In this document: piece after piece, positions 23,228 to 36,181 of the stretch
Layout: the number at the start of each line of letters is the position of its first letter
How positions within the stretch are numbered: position 1 is the first letter of the stretch
NCBI RefSeq assembly: GCF_901709675.1
Contig: NC_051095.1
Span: forward strand, 16,411,956 to 16,475,955
DNA: 64,000 nt
Direction of reading: 5' to 3'
Source of the DNA: Syngnathus acus
Taxonomy: Eukaryota > Chordata > Actinopteri > Syngnathiformes > Syngnathidae
Program-made: the position numbers and the translations under genes
Notes under the pieces: generated by a model
What the model saw: the letters and a program-made list of their open reading frames with translations, nothing else
The model's database searches: none
What the model was told of the DNA's origin: nothing

Positions 23228-25796
23228 GTGTGTGCCTGTTTTGACGTGTGTGTTGTGTTGTGTCTCAAACAAAAACGAAACAAGACACTTCCTTGTGTTT
23301 TGATTGCTTTAATACTGTTTACAGTAGTACTGTAGTCAACACTTTGAACAATAGCTATGGATTTTCTACACTACATGTAAGAGCGAATTGTTGTCGTCAG
23401 GCAAAAGCCATGCTTTTGTTTTTTAAAAAAACTATTTTTCTGTATATGGTTGTACAATCTCTGTTTGTTAGTATATGCCAGTTGTGAATAGAAAACTTGA
23501 AAACTAGAAATGTTACTTACCTTCTCACGCAGTATTGCACTGTAACTAAACTGACAATTTTGGGGTTGCTTCTAAAAGATTTTTTATTTCCTTTTATTAA
23601 TGACTTCCGCTTGCTTTTGGAGATGATGGCAAGGCAACGCCATTTCAATTCAAAATAGTGATTCTTCAGCTTGCACAGGGCTTTTCATCCAATTTCGAAC
23701 TAAAGTGACACGAAAATTGGCAAACTGCGCAACTTCAAAATATCTGTATCAAGTTAAATATACATTTTGACATTAGCATTAAGCGTATATTACCATATTG
23801 ACGTGTCTTTTCTCTGGGCAGGCATGGAACCCTATTTCTTGGAGCAGAGTTTGCATTTTGTTTTTCAAGTTTGCTCATTTTTTTGACATTGATTGAATTA
23901 TTAATGATCTTTCCGAGTGTGATACGTCCAAGTGCCTGCGTGCAGAAATATATTCCCTTCGGTGTGCTGGCCTCTCTATCTGAAGTTTATTACTTATTCT
24001 TGCCGCAGTGACACATAAGAAGCAATTTGAGCTTTTGACCCCTCACAAGTAGCATTATTAGTTTGCTTTGGGCTGTGTGCCAGTGTGCTCAAATGTGTCA
24101 CTCCAAAGGGAATTCAGTGGTCATTTCTATAATGTGGGGAATAGTGCAGTCTGCATCGATATGTTTCGAGACAGTTGCACCCACATAGCAGCCTCCGAGC
24201 TTCTCGTTGTCTGTGGAGAAAACAAAGGACAACAAATAGAATAAATAAAGGTTATCAGTCGCTCCTCATTAAATGCCAGTCAAGTTTCCTCCAGATCTGT
24301 TATTAACTGATAGCAATAGGTGCTGAAAGCGGATTGGCTGGCTCCAAGCAACTAAGGCGGGGGGGGTGAAATGTGATTGGATGCGCTGTTGATGGCGGAG
24401 GTGTGAGCCTTGTATCCATGCGAGAAGCGTTCATACACCGGAGAGGGAGGATTACAGGGAAAAAAAGGCAGAATAAGACTTGAGTGCCCAAAGAAGAATC
24501 AATATGACTCATAACAGTTGATACTCTCATGCTGCTTGGAACTGTTTTGGTTCCCTCTTTTACATCCCTTCATAGAATTTAGTGGTGATATTGAAGAAAT
24601 GCATGTGCATGTTTATCGGCTGTGTTTTTGTGATTGTGTGTGTGTGTTCTTACAAAACATTTGAACATGCTGCAAAGCTAGACAGACCAGCCTCCCCTCG
24701 GCGATGTCTATGCTGCAGCAGGACGAACATTTAGTCAAGCTGTTTCATGTTTGTCAATAATCTGGCCTCAAAATTCATATTCGCCTCTTTTAGGAATTTA
24801 ACACTGCTGTTTTTGTTCTTTTTTTTACGATGTTTTTGCATCAGTAAATGCAATAACTGTTATCCAAATGAGTCACCCTTCTGGCAAATACACTACAGTA
24901 GGCCCTGTTGTCATCTTTCTGTTTAAAATACTTGGAATGGTACCGGGCTTCTTTCATTATCACCAAAATATAACAACCACGGACTCAAATGTCGATGCAG
25001 CCTCAATAGCAAATGCATATCTTGTCTGTTTGAAAGGAAATTGGGTTTCTCTTCACTGCTTGGAGAAGTGATACCTTATTCACATGGGCCCAAAATTCTT
25101 GATAATGAATAATTAATAATTGTCCCCAATCTGAAGACTTTGACTCAGTTAGATGAAATTAAAATTCATTTCGGTGAGGCTACATCATGGTTTAGGTAAC
25201 CAAAGTGTTATTTCAGTGTGTGATGTATGTATGTATTATTGTTGACAATGAATAGGTGTACGTTGCTTGAAAATTGCAGTTGTATTGGTTTTTGTTTTGA
25301 CAGCAGTGAATTTAAGCAGGTGGTGTGTGGAGGCTTAAATGTGGCTCTGTTGCTGCAGTTGCCATGGTGTTCTTGTGTTCTTGTCTAATCTGTGGTTTTA
25401 ATGAGAGAAATGACCAGTGAAGGTTGCAGCAATCGGATAAAATACAGAGGAGAAATGAAAAACTCAATATAATGAAAAGAAAAAGGGAATTTGTGCAGAT
25501 AATAAATTCATTTTGAAGCACTGTATTATCTATGCAGGGTAACGATGGTCAACATGTTGAGCTGGTGTAAGAGGAAAAAGGTGTATGGTCATTGTGTTAT
25601 TCTGATGTCACCATTGTCCTGCCATGACTTTTAAAGGTCATAGTTGGAGTTCAAATTGAATGCCCCTTCTAAAAGCTCATCACTCATTTTCCTCCAACAA
25701 CAGGACCACAGGAGCTGTTCTGACTTCCTGCCATGACTTATTAATGTGGCGGTATTAGGTTTCTTCTGTACTCAATTCCTCTCACTCTCTTTACAG
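23228..25796. other. pcdha: Intron between C-type exon and constant exon 1
   Basis: No exon is seen. It ends in a pyrimidine-rich tract and TTACAG acceptor. GGTGCTGAA near 24318 is only half of an RE1 motif. Confidence 0.75.
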
Positions 25797-25861
25797 CCAA
25801 AGGTGCCAAATTCTGACTGGAGATATTCAGCCTCCCTGAGAGCAGGTGGTGTAATGCAGAG
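25797..25861 (+). CDS. pcdha: Protocadherin alpha constant exon 1
   Basis: A 65-nt exon between a TTACAG acceptor and a GTAAGC donor. It is entered in phase 0 from any alpha variable exon and encodes PKVPNSDWRYSASLRAGG followed by V-M-Q, leaving two bases. The NSDWRYSASLRAG core matches the start of the vertebrate Pcdh-alpha constant domain, which fixes both the cluster identity and the reading frame. The constant domain is the shared intracellular tail through which alpha protocadherins signal, for example to FAK/Pyk2 kinases (family knowledge). Confidence 0.95.
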
Positions 25862-26946
25862 GTAAGCACTCAAACATTTGCTGTCCTTCCTTTTGCTCTT
25901 TCTTTGTTTCATCATCAGGAATCATTATTTTTTGTAGGAGCTTGTTTTGAAGCTTATAAAAGTTTAGAAAATAACAAACACATTACCAAATAATACTATG
26001 AACCTCACTCAAATGAATGAATAATAAATTAGAGCATATTGCTACTGCAGCATGAAGCAGACTTTTTTTTTTTAACATTTTGTATTTCTGAATGTGTACT
26101 GTAATTATCGGGTCAGATTAAAACTAGGAAGCTTACATACAGCAGTTATCATTAATATTAAGCAGATCTTCTCATAATTAGAGCAAGGATTTGCTTGTGT
26201 AAATCGGATCAATGTATTCTACATTTATTATGTATTTTAGCGAATTCTCCCTGAATGGTCATGCAGTCGCACTGAGATTTTGGATAACCCCAATCGCTGC
26301 ATGATGGCACTGACCTATTTCATGTAATCCCATGCGTTACGTTATATTTAGAATATTAAATCATAATTTCCCTGTGCTGATTTAGATTTGAAATAATTCA
26401 TTTAGATATGAGAGTAATAAAGTGTTCTAGTTTCGTAGATTTTCTGGTTGTCAATGTTGAGATAATGTTAATGAGATAATCAATGATGAGTTAGTTATAG
26501 GTGACATGAAAAGGTTTAGTGTGGTGCTGGTATAGCAACTGTAAGTAGCACTTGTATGTATTATAATTAAGGAGAACAGATCCATGGTCGCAATAACTTT
26601 TTAAATAGTTCCCAACGATTAAAAACATAATTAGTTGGACAACACAATTTTAGCACAGATTTAAAAGTTATCCACAAGCGAATGCTGTAAGATGCCTCTC
26701 TTTCATGTTCGGCTTTCATCGAGGGGATGGTGACAAAATCCAAAATAACGTGTTAATTGGCATGAGCTATGTGTGATATTCCATAATCCACTAAATAATG
26801 TGTGAATTTAGGAGTGATTCATAAATCTCAGTCTGAAAGATGCACCCAATGTTTTTGTTTTTGATGAAGAATTCAGTGAATGTTCATCGACTTTATTATG
26901 CAATTCGTCTAGTGATGTATTGAACATGTTTATTTGTGTGTTCTAG
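25862..26946. other. pcdha: Intron between alpha constant exons 1 and 2
   Basis: AT-rich with poly-T runs. Nothing further is recognised. Confidence 0.8.
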
Positions 26947-27032
26947 CTCAGTACATCTGGAGGAGTCCTCTGTGATGCAGGGAGCCCAAGGTGTTCTGGT
27001 TCAGAACTGGCCCACAGCATCAAGCGCTGCTG
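26947..27032 (+). CDS. pcdha: Protocadherin alpha constant exon 2
   Basis: An 86-nt exon between a TTCTAG acceptor and a GTGAGA donor. Joined to exon 1 it reads SSVHLEE, then a segment containing QNWPTASSAA, which corresponds to the vertebrate alpha constant sequence SSVHLEEAG...QQWPTVSSA. It leaves one base (G), which completes an Asp codon at the start of exon 3. Confidence 0.94.
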
Positions 27033-30000
27033 GTGAGAATCACTCGGCCCATTCTCACCTAATCAACCTTTCCACAGGCCACGGTCGAGTTCATGAATGG
27101 AAATCCTAATCTTGTGAAATCCTAAATGCTTTGGGAGCATGGTCAAATAAAGCATTATTGTGGGGGAAATCTTCAGTTTGTCTGCCAATTTTGAGAACGC
27201 AATTCTTATTGCTAATAGGCTTCAACAGTCATGATGTAAAGGCAAACTTTTGTGCTTACATCCCTGTGATCTGGTGTGCTGTGGAAGAGGCAATTAGTTG
27301 AGGGATGACACTGCCCACGCCCTAACTACCGGTCCGTCCTATGCACACATATGCCGATTTTTCTGCAGCATGGTTGCACTTCAAAGCATGAAGGCAGAGA
27401 AACAGATTGTGATTTGGTTTTGAACAGAAGCAGCAAATCAGACTATTGCAATGTCAATAAGGTTTAGCCGCACTAACGAGAATTGCATATAAAAATTGTA
27501 CGTTTTATACCTACACCATTTTGGAATGACTCATTGTGCACACGTTCACCTTGATTTGCCTTTAAATCGATTGTTTTCTTTTTTTTTTCTTTTTTTAATC
27601 ATTGCTATCTCGATTAGCAACCTGAAAACCAGCTTCAGGTTAAATATGCTTACGATTGGATGAACAAAATGTTCAGGCTGAGTTTGGCAGAAGATTTAAA
27701 GAGCAGACCTTGCTTGGCCTTGCTTGAGGGAGAAAAAAAAATGTGATATGGTATGCAGAAAGAATACTCTCAAATGTATTGCAGGTAGGAGAGGGAATGA
27801 CATATTGATTGAAAGTGGCCTGCCACATCAGCATGATTCATAGGCGCTGCTATTTATAACTAAGCTGTCTTGTTTGTCAGGCAAGCAGCAACCCTCAGGT
27901 GGAGACCAGCCGTACACTTGAATCAATATGTGTGATGACACGAAGACCAACAAAACCTTAAATCTTGGTATTTTATCACATTTAGATTTACTTCTTAATA
28001 TTCATTCGTGCATTAGTGTTGTGTGTGTTTTAGTGTATGTTGTATGCGTGTGGGGGCTTGAGAAGGTTTTGGCTGCCTACGTCGTATGCTGCGCCTGTGT
28101 GACAGATGGAGCACGGTCCACGCCCAGCTTAACAGATCCACGTAAATAGAATCAGCGTTGTGCTGACTCTCTCTATCTCGTTCCGTAACAAGGGCATGTA
28201 GGGATTCAGAAAGATGTGCACAACCCTCGGTAGGAGAAACAAGTCAAGGCCCGGTGGTGAGACCAAGACAGTGAGAAAATGAACATATTCATGCAAAATG
28301 TGGTGATTTGACATGCTGACTGAAATGAGATGGTGAATGCAGCGACTCTCGCTGTGTCAGTGAAGGACAGACGGTGAAAGAAAGCAGGGGTGAGCGAGTG
28401 CTTGCAGCATTATTCTCTATCAGCCGCTGTCACCGTGACTCCTACCAGTGTCCCGCTGCTTTACCGGAGGATGTTGTTGCCATGGCAACCATTCATGGGC
28501 CCCAATTATCGATGAGAAGGGAGAGGGAGCTGTCAGATGGAGGGAGGTGTGAACATATGGTGTTGGCCCAAGCATGCTGAAAGAGGGTGGAAGGACAAAG
28601 GGAGGTGAAATGCGTTTGCAGAGAGAACGGGAAGAATGGGCATTTTGCAGAGGGAAAGTACTGCAGGTATGAAGTGGAAAGGGAGGAAAATAGCAGGAAA
28701 GTGACCTACATTCACTAGGGAGGAAATACACTGCAGACCTGGATGAATGTTCGATGCTTTCTCTATCATCCGTCACGCACTCACATGTCTAATCTACAAC
28801 ATAACAATATAAGAAAATGTATTTGTTAAAAGAAAATATTAAATGCAGGGAGATTGCATTCAGAAATACGACCGGTAAAGTTGAACACAATCCAATGTGG
28901 GAGGCTGGTTGCCCTCATGTGTTCACATTTGGAAAATATTCTCCCATTGAAACTTCTGGAAACTGTTGCCATCATAAAACCTGTACAAGAACGGCCTGAT
29001 GTGATATGTTGACATATTACAAGTGTAAAAATAAAATAATAACCATGAAGCACTCACACAGTTTACAGCAATTTCCTTTTTTCTCAAACTGCTCCGTCTT
29101 GTAAGGGTAGAGCGGTTGCCACAAAACGACAGATATTTGTGTGCGTCATGTATCGCTGTGGTCCGAACGCTGAAGTGTTGTGCAACTTTAGAGGCTTAAT
29201 ATTTTTCTAGAAAATGTTTGTCATATTCCAAATTGTCACACCCGTGCCAGAAATGCTCGGTCGGCGGCTTTCCTCAGCCACATCCCTTCTTTATCGTCAT
29301 GTCTGTCACCTGCTTCCTCTTGTTACCTTGTGTATTTAAGCCCTGTCCGTGTGTTTCTCCCTGTCGGTGTCTACTGTTGTCTTCCGTCCCTGTCCGCGCC
29401 CAGTGTTCCTGTCGTCTAGTTTTACCCCGGTCTTGTCTGGAGGCTCACGGTCAGAATTTTATCCGTGTCCAAGTGGACTTCTGTCGGTCGGTCGGTCTGT
29501 CTGTTTGCTGGCCGTGAGTCTCTGTCCGTATGTGTCTTCGTTTCCCCACCTGACTCCCTTCCAACTCCCTTTCCCTTCAATAAACCCTGGTTCAAGCTGC
29601 CTTTGGTTGCCCTGCTCCACTCATTTTCTGACACAAATGGTTTAACCTTAAGGGTGTTTTTTTGCTTGTATATTAAAAGGTTAAAATTAGGTCAAAAAGG
29701 TCATATAGGTTGTCTGGCTGTACCTGTATGCTGTTTCTGATGACAGACATGAAGGGTGTCAGAATTAAATCACCATGCTTAACACGTGTGAAAGCCAGCC
29801 TGGCACACACGGTTAACATGATGTAAGCAGCATCATTATGTTTTGTTTGCGCAGGCACCATTTTGAAACAAACAGGGTGTGGCCCCTCGTGTACTCTACA
29901 TTCTGTCACATAGTCACAAGCAATTGCAGTTGAGCATGACAAAAATGGATTGATGAAGTGACCTTTCCTCGTGATTCATGTTTCATATCTGCTCATCAAA

Positions 30001-31492
30001 ATCCCGCTTCATCATTATTCTCCTTCTTCATCCTCACTTTATGTAACACTGCGCTGTTCTCCTGTCCAGCAGTCTGACAAAGCAAAAATATTAACTAGAC
30101 TTGGCAAAATAGAGCTTGGGTGATTTAAGTGGCTGTAAAAATCTCGGGTGGCAGTGGATGTCTCATTTTTTGTGCAGAGGGAAAGAGTAATGAGGTGGCT
30201 ATCCTCATCTGCAATGTGCACATCATGAAGTGATGCAAAGTGTTAACGCCACTCAATCACACTGACAATCAACAATGATGGCATAGATTAAGACTTTTAT
30301 CTGTGCAACTATTGTGTTTTCACGGTAGACTGCATGAAAGGTCAGAACAGCTGCATGATGGGAAGGAGAGATTGGAGGGCAGCAAAGAGAGAGTTTTGCT
30401 CTGCAGCAGTTATCAAAGCTGCAAAGGCTGTGTCAGGATTAGTTTTGAATGAGGCGAGTCTGATGTCACCGCACGGAACATAATCTGTTCCGGGACGCTG
30501 GTCGACCTCCAATTCATTTGAATTTTGAAGTGTTTTTCTTCCCTTGGACAATGAGGACAATAATCATTAAGTCTCAAATTGTTCTCACCGTCAAGTTGCT
30601 AAACCGAGTTGAAGCGTAACCTGTAAAACAGTTTGGTGGCTTTTTTTTTTTATTTGGTCATTTGTTGTCGGTGTCTGTCTTACATTTAGGGTACGTAAAT
30701 AGTCATTTATCATCTTGTGTGGCCCAAATAAAGATTTTTTAACTGCATAGTTTGACCTTTATAAACTAGTGCTTCTGCCTCCTCAATTGTGTGTTTTGAA
30801 TATTGTGACTTTGCGTGCCTCTGACAGATTAGGATTATTTGTCCAGTGGGACATGTCATGTTGAGAACAGATTTAGATTCAGAATCATTTGCCCAGTAAG
30901 CAGACCTGACTTTTGAGTGAGCGCAAGTGTGATATTCAACCAGATATATCAAGACAAAAAGAAATGCATTTGAGTCGTCATGCACTTTGGCGTTGAAGAC
31001 AGAGGGCTCGATATTTGTAGACAGTGCAGATGAGTGCAATTGTAATAGGTTCAGACCATCACGAAATACCACATCACCAGGGCTAACAACACGGGGGTTG
31101 ATTTGGCAGAAAAAAGGAGGGGCTCCTTCTCAGACACAAAAAACATGTACGATCCGGGTGGAAGGAGGTCTCCAAGTGGTCACTTCACAGATTTGTCAAC
31201 TCCCTGTGAGCCAACTTTGTATCAAGCGCCTGTGGAGGTCTGCTTGCAGTTCATTAAATATGTACTTTGCGCCCCTTGACCTGCCACAGGCCTCAAGCTA
31301 ATCAGTGTTTCCCTTTATGGCATGTTAAGGACTATCAGGGGTGCATTTAAAGTGAAAAAATCACATTTAGTAAAACAGACATTTCCACTGAGTGACATTG
31401 AATGTGATGAAGGCACCAGTTTCAAATCGATTTTTCCGCATGAGTCAAAGGAATAGCAAACAATGACATTTGTTCTTTTTTTCTCATTTCAG
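27033..31492. other. pcdha: Intron between alpha constant exons 2 and 3
   Basis: A 4.5-kb intron with no coding exon. It contains one complete 400-bp solo LTR (29234-29633). In mammals an enhancer (HS7) lies in this intron, but I could not identify a counterpart by eye. Confidence 0.7.
29234..29633 (+). mobile_element. Solo LTR (Gypsy-like), 400 bp with 5-bp target duplication
   Basis: The element begins TGTCAC and ends TGACA, so it has TG...CA ends with a 5-bp inverted TGTCA/TGACA. It is flanked on both sides by CAAAT (29229-29233 and 29634-29638), a perfect 5-bp target duplication. Inside are a TATA-like TGTATTTAAG near 29331 and an AATAAA at 29579. No internal retroelement genes are present. 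Gypsy assignment is inferred from the ends and duplication length. Relatives lie at 42939 and 47299. Confidence 0.85.
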
Positions 31493-31794
31493 ATGCTGAA
31501 GGGGGAGAGGTCTCGCCCCCAATGGGTGCCGGAGTCGACAGTAACAGCTGGCACTTTCGTTACGGCCCCGGGGGTCCCGGTGCACCCCCGCAGCACCTGA
31601 AGCCCGGCGAGGTTCCCCCAGAAGCGTTCATCATCCCTGGCTCCCCCGCCATCATATCCATCAGACAGAACCAGGGAGATGACGACAAGAGCGACTTCAT
31701 CACCTTTGGAAAGAAGGAGGAGGCCAAGAAGAAGAAAAAGAAGAAGAAGGACAAGAAGGACAAAAAGGATAAGGGAAAAGATGATGACGAGTAA
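31493..31794 (+). CDS. pcdha: Protocadherin alpha constant exon 3 (C-terminal exon)
   Basis: The last coding exon, after a TTTCAG acceptor. It encodes the conserved alpha constant segments [29 protein letters not shown] and [12 protein letters not shown], then a run of eight lysines and a Lys/Asp-rich end closing with DDDE and a TAA stop. With exons 1 and 2 it makes a 150-residue constant domain, close to the roughly 150 residues of mammals. The Lys-rich tail is a hallmark of the alpha class; gamma constant domains end in a different Lys-rich block. It is shared by the five alpha variable exons in this window and presumably by others upstream. Confidence 0.96.
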
Positions 31795-34360
31795 AGAAGC
31801 GAGAGGTGAAAATTGGCAAAGAAAAAAAAAAGGGTGTTGCTAAAACAGAGGTACCAACCAAAGTCCACTGGGTTTATTTGTAACCTGGCCTTTACCTTCA
31901 GTTCCTTACTGAGGTAAATTTTCTTGCCTTGACAAAAATTAAAAAGATTGATTTTCACCCATGCCCCCATGTGCCTATACACCCCGACTTAACTATACTG
32001 TTGTTAGCAAAAACGCAACATCAGTCCTAATTGTTTAACCCATTGGGCATGTTGGCACCTCTGTATTACCCCCTCCCCACAAATAATGAATCATGCTCCG
32101 TGAGAGTGGACAAATAACTTTGTGCCAGCCAAGGAAAAGAAGTCAGATGTATACAATCTGGGGCTGGACAAACACATGTAACACACACGCATATATCCAC
32201 GCAACCTGTAAATAGCACTGGGGAGAGTCACCGAAACAAAGGCCAACAGTCTGCTGCAGAGTGCTTACTACCAACAGTGTTTCCTGTGATCTCAAACAAT
32301 CCACATACTTACATGCATGCTCACACAGTCCAACATGCTAACACAAACTTTGCGATGTGGACACCGACAGCACTCGAAAAAAAGTTTAAAAAAGACCAAG
32401 AGGGAGAAAATAATGTGCTGAAAATTCGACACAGCAAGCTTTCTGTCACCGATGGGGTATCAACTCTCAGGATGGAAGGAGCATCCTTTTGCTATCACTC
32501 TGCATTTGCTTCCTGCTTTGAACGGACCGAGAGAGCTACTGCTCCAGCCGGAAACTCAAGTCAAAGAGCACCGGCAAGTTGGAGAGATGCGAAGATCCCT
32601 CACACTCTCCTGAGGATCATCACCAAGGAGGAAGAGTCCGTCTATCAGTCGGTGGACTCTGAAGAAAATAAGCAGAATATTATTCGTAGAATCTTGAGAT
32701 TTTGATAACGCCCCTTCTTATGTCCCCATGCTGCAGCAAAAGCTGAAAGCTTTCTGCTTTGAATGTTTGGTAGCAAGCGGTCCTTACCTTTTCCACCTGC
32801 TTGTGCTCCCCCATGCTACCACAAACTATGTCTCCCCCCCAACCCCACTGACTGCCTCTTCATGTCAAGATGAAGCAAACCTACTTTCCTTAATTCTCTG
32901 AAGAGATTCACAGTACATGTTTTTGCCATTTTATGTAGAGACCCGCGCCCCCACCATCACCCTCCTCAGATTCTTGCATGTCTACACCCTCAGACGATAC
33001 CCCTCACCCCCTGCTCAGGACCCTTCCTGTGAAAACGGCCTGCTCTGAACATTGTGGTGTGCTGACAACAGCATGGAGTAATGTGGATGTGGCCCATCAG
33101 GGGGTGGAGCGGAGCGGGGGGGGGCCCTACGCCGTGAACTCTTGTCTCGAAAAGTGCAAAACGGTTCAGTGCTTTTAACATGTGAATACTACACGATGAT
33201 GTTCACTTCGCTGCTGTTGTGAGACGGGATCGGGTGGGATTGCGATAAATCGCAGGGGCACAGGACCGGACAGGAAGCGAGGAGCCGGGTGCCTTGGGCT
33301 GGCCCTCCCCCACTCAAGTTTGCAAGATTGATTGATTGTTTATGATCATGGAGTCGCATACTATCTTTTACGTACGCTGTAAATGTAGCGTTTGATTGAT
33401 TGTCTCTACACTAGTAATTGAACCTGCTAAAAATACAAAATGGCATCCGAAATATAACCGCTAAATCCCACCAGTCCTCTGATGGGGCAATAAGTACGAG
33501 GCTGAAACCTGCCTCCATGCTTCTGTTGGTCCCCCTCCCCTGCCTGTAACTCCTGTTACCACCTTCCCCCAAGGTTTTGCGGCTCAGTATGATGTCACTC
33601 CATTAAGTGGCTGCTGCATGTACTGCTCTAAGGAAACACATACTATATAGAGAAATATATATATAAATAGATAGCAACAATTTTATTTTTTTTGTATTAT
33701 CATTTTTTCTCTTCATTATTCACACGGGATCTATTTGTATGTACTTCTCTTGTCTATGCCACACATCAATGTATTACAATTGTCACGCTCTACCGATGTG
33801 TTATGGCATCCACTAAACCTCTTTCAATATTTGTAATGCTATAGTGTGAAATATACGTTTTAATGCATTTTCCCCAAATTTTGAGTTATGCTTTTGAAAA
33901 CAAGCAAAAAAAAAAAGACAAAAAAATATTCTGTCCGGCTTTGACATGAACTAACACTGTAATATTGTAAGTGAAATATGTATGATCCTATGATGAGTTA
34001 CCACTTCCCTGTCATTCTTGCAAAAAATATACAAAAAAAAAACTGTGGGGAAGAAGTATATGTACCTGTAGTGTATGCTTGTATTTAGTGAGCTTTCATG
34101 CTGTCATTTTTTCCCAGTGTATGGTGGTGAACTTTGGTGGCAATGTGCAGTCCGAGTGAGGACCAGCCAAGATCTGTTTTAACCCCCCTTCCCCACCCCC
34201 ACCCCTTTTTTTCCCTTTTGGGTACACCTGCCATTGTGACCGTGAAATAGTGAATTTCATTTACCTTCATTCCCTTTCTGCCTTTGATTTGACCTAAATG
34301 GAAACAGTGGTAATGTGTTTTGTTTTTAATTCACAAATAAAGTTTTCTTTCTTAAAAATC
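31795..34360 (+). other. pcdha: Alpha constant 3' UTR
   Basis: A long non-coding stretch downstream of the TAA stop, with no competing gene. It ends shortly after a canonical AATAAA signal (34336-34341). The roughly 2.5-kb length is typical of alpha transcripts in other vertebrates. The exact cleavage site is inferred. Confidence 0.65.
34336..34341 (+). terminator. Polyadenylation signal of the alpha cluster
   Basis: AATAAA followed by a T-rich stretch. It is the best candidate 3' end for transcripts using the alpha constant exons. Confidence 0.6.
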
Positions 34361-34448
34361 ATGTTGAACTCATTGCCTTTGGGAAGATGAGACACTGCCC
34401 TGTTATTTAAACATGCAGTGGCAAAGAAGAGTACACACAGTGCCATTG

Positions 34449-34479
34449 AAAACACACATACACACACACACACACACAA
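34449..34479. repeat. (CA)n microsatellite
   Basis: A CA dinucleotide run just past the alpha poly(A) signal. Confidence 0.9.
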
Positions 34480-34918
34480 TAAATGGCATGCCCCAAATCT
34501 CAATGAATTAAGTATTCCAATTGAAATCTATTTTATAGTATGATTTGAGAGCAAAATGAAAACTCAAGTCATTAACACACTGAGGACTGGATCAAAATGG
34601 AAGTGGAAAGTAATTCTCTTCCAGTCAAACGTGCTAACAATTTTACACCAATAGAGCTGAAGTTTGTGATTATTTTGATTTCTACATCAAAACAAGAACG
34701 CGTGATTTTTAAGTTATTTCAAAAAAGGTGATTTCAAATTGACGGGACATTTTTACCCCAAATCGTCTTCAATGAGCTTAATTACCTTATTGTATAAAAA
34801 CAATATCAATTTGGACTATAAAAGTGTAAAATCAATTCAAGTCAACACAGACATTTCCTGCAGAGGTGAGAGGTGCAGCCCAATGGACTTGTCTGCTGCA
34901 TTTGTCCTTTGTCTAATG

Positions 34919-36181
34919 CAGGGCTTGGCACCCGCGGCTCCAGAGCCGCATGCGGCTCTTTAGCCCGTCCCCCCCCCCCTAGCGGCTCCCCAGAGCTTTT
35001 GCAAAAATGCTTGGGAATGGAAAAATACGTTTTTTGTTGTTGGTGGTGTTTTTTTTTGTTTTTTTTAAATATGGTTTTTAGATGTTAGTCATGACACAAA
35101 CATTCTTATGCTGTAAAAATGTATGTAGTTGTAAATGCATTAAAATACCGAATTCCAGAATGACATCAAATAGCCTAATTGCGTCATAGCCTGCGACACA
35201 GCACAGGTGAGTTGTTAACAAACAGGTGTGAGAGAGTGATGGGCCATGGATTCAAAAGTCAAACAGAGCAAGATTGCTGATGAGAACAGAGGGTTTGAGA
35301 AAGACCGGACTGAACCATTTGCTTTCATTGCCAATGCGGAAGGATTGTCTGTATGTTTGATTTGCAATTTGTCAAATCACAAGAAGAGCAATTTGGAGCG
35401 ACATTTTCAGGTAAAGCGTGCTAAATTTGCTGCCGATCATCCAGTTGGAACTGAAAGGAAAGGTACAATTGCAGTGTTGGTGGAGAAATTTGAGGACCAA
35501 AAAAACGGTTTCAAGAAGTGGATTGCATCTCCAAACTCTACTACTGCTGCAAGTTTTGTTGCAGCCCGGGAGATAATAAAGTTCGGAAAACCATTCGCCG
35601 ATGGATGAAGGATTCATTCATTAAAGTACCAGAGTGCCTATTTCCGGACTTCAAAAACAAAACCGAGATCATTCAGAAAATTAAAGATATGTCTCTCGCC
35701 GCAAAAATAGTGAAGGAAAGGGTAATTAAAACGGCAAACAATATCAGCAAATCAAGGGCATCAATTCAGCTCCAGTATTCTCAATGGCCTGTGACGACTC
35801 GTGTGACGTGACTATGCAGCAATGCAGGTACGTGAACTCTAATGGGCCGCAACAAAACACAAGACATTAATATTGTAATGGAAGTTTGGCTAAACTTGAA
35901 GTAGCAATAGGTCTATTGTACATCAGTAGTCACGTGGTGTGTAATTCTCTCCAGGATGCGCTGCAGGGAAATTAAACATTTGATCGTGTATGTTCATTTT
36001 CTATTTGTAGCCTCCTTTATTATTTTAATAATAGGCATGCATACAGCTTATGTATTGACAGTCTATGTTGCCTTATAAAAGGCTTTTAGATTTTTGCGGC
36101 TCCAGACAGGTATGTTTTTTTTTTTGGGGGGGGGGCTCTTTGGGGGGGGGCTCTTTGAATATTTTGGGTTGCCGAGCCCTG
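34919..36181 (+). mobile_element. hAT transposon relic with 8-bp target duplication
   Basis: The left end CAGGGCTTGGCA and the inverted right end TGCCGAGCCCTG match at 11 of 12 positions. Perfect 8-bp direct repeats GTCTAATG flank the element (34911-34918 and 36182-36189), the target length diagnostic of hAT elements. GC-rich subterminal hairpin sequence lies inside the left end, and poly-G/GGCTCTTT repeats inside the right end. At 1263 bp with only an N-terminal transposase fragment, it is non-autonomous. Confidence 0.92.
35246..35811 (+). pseudogene. Broken hAT transposase fragment (BED-finger type)
   Basis: A 120-residue open frame with a Cys/His zinc-finger-like segment (CLICN, then SNLERHF) reaches REIIKFGKPFADG and a stop at 35608. 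An overlapping frame continues with DSFIKVPECL and an Ile/Lys-rich helical stretch to about 35811, so a frameshift separates the two parts. The catalytic core and the C-terminal dimerisation domain are absent. The arrangement resembles the N-terminal part of ZBED/SCAND3-like hAT transposases. Confidence 0.75.

Noticed and set aside
24311-24330. GGTGCTGAAAGCGG as a REST site
   Set aside because: Only one half-site is present.
29349-29645. Open frames within the solo LTR and its copies
   Set aside because: They lie in non-coding LTR sequence; no retroelement protein motif is present.
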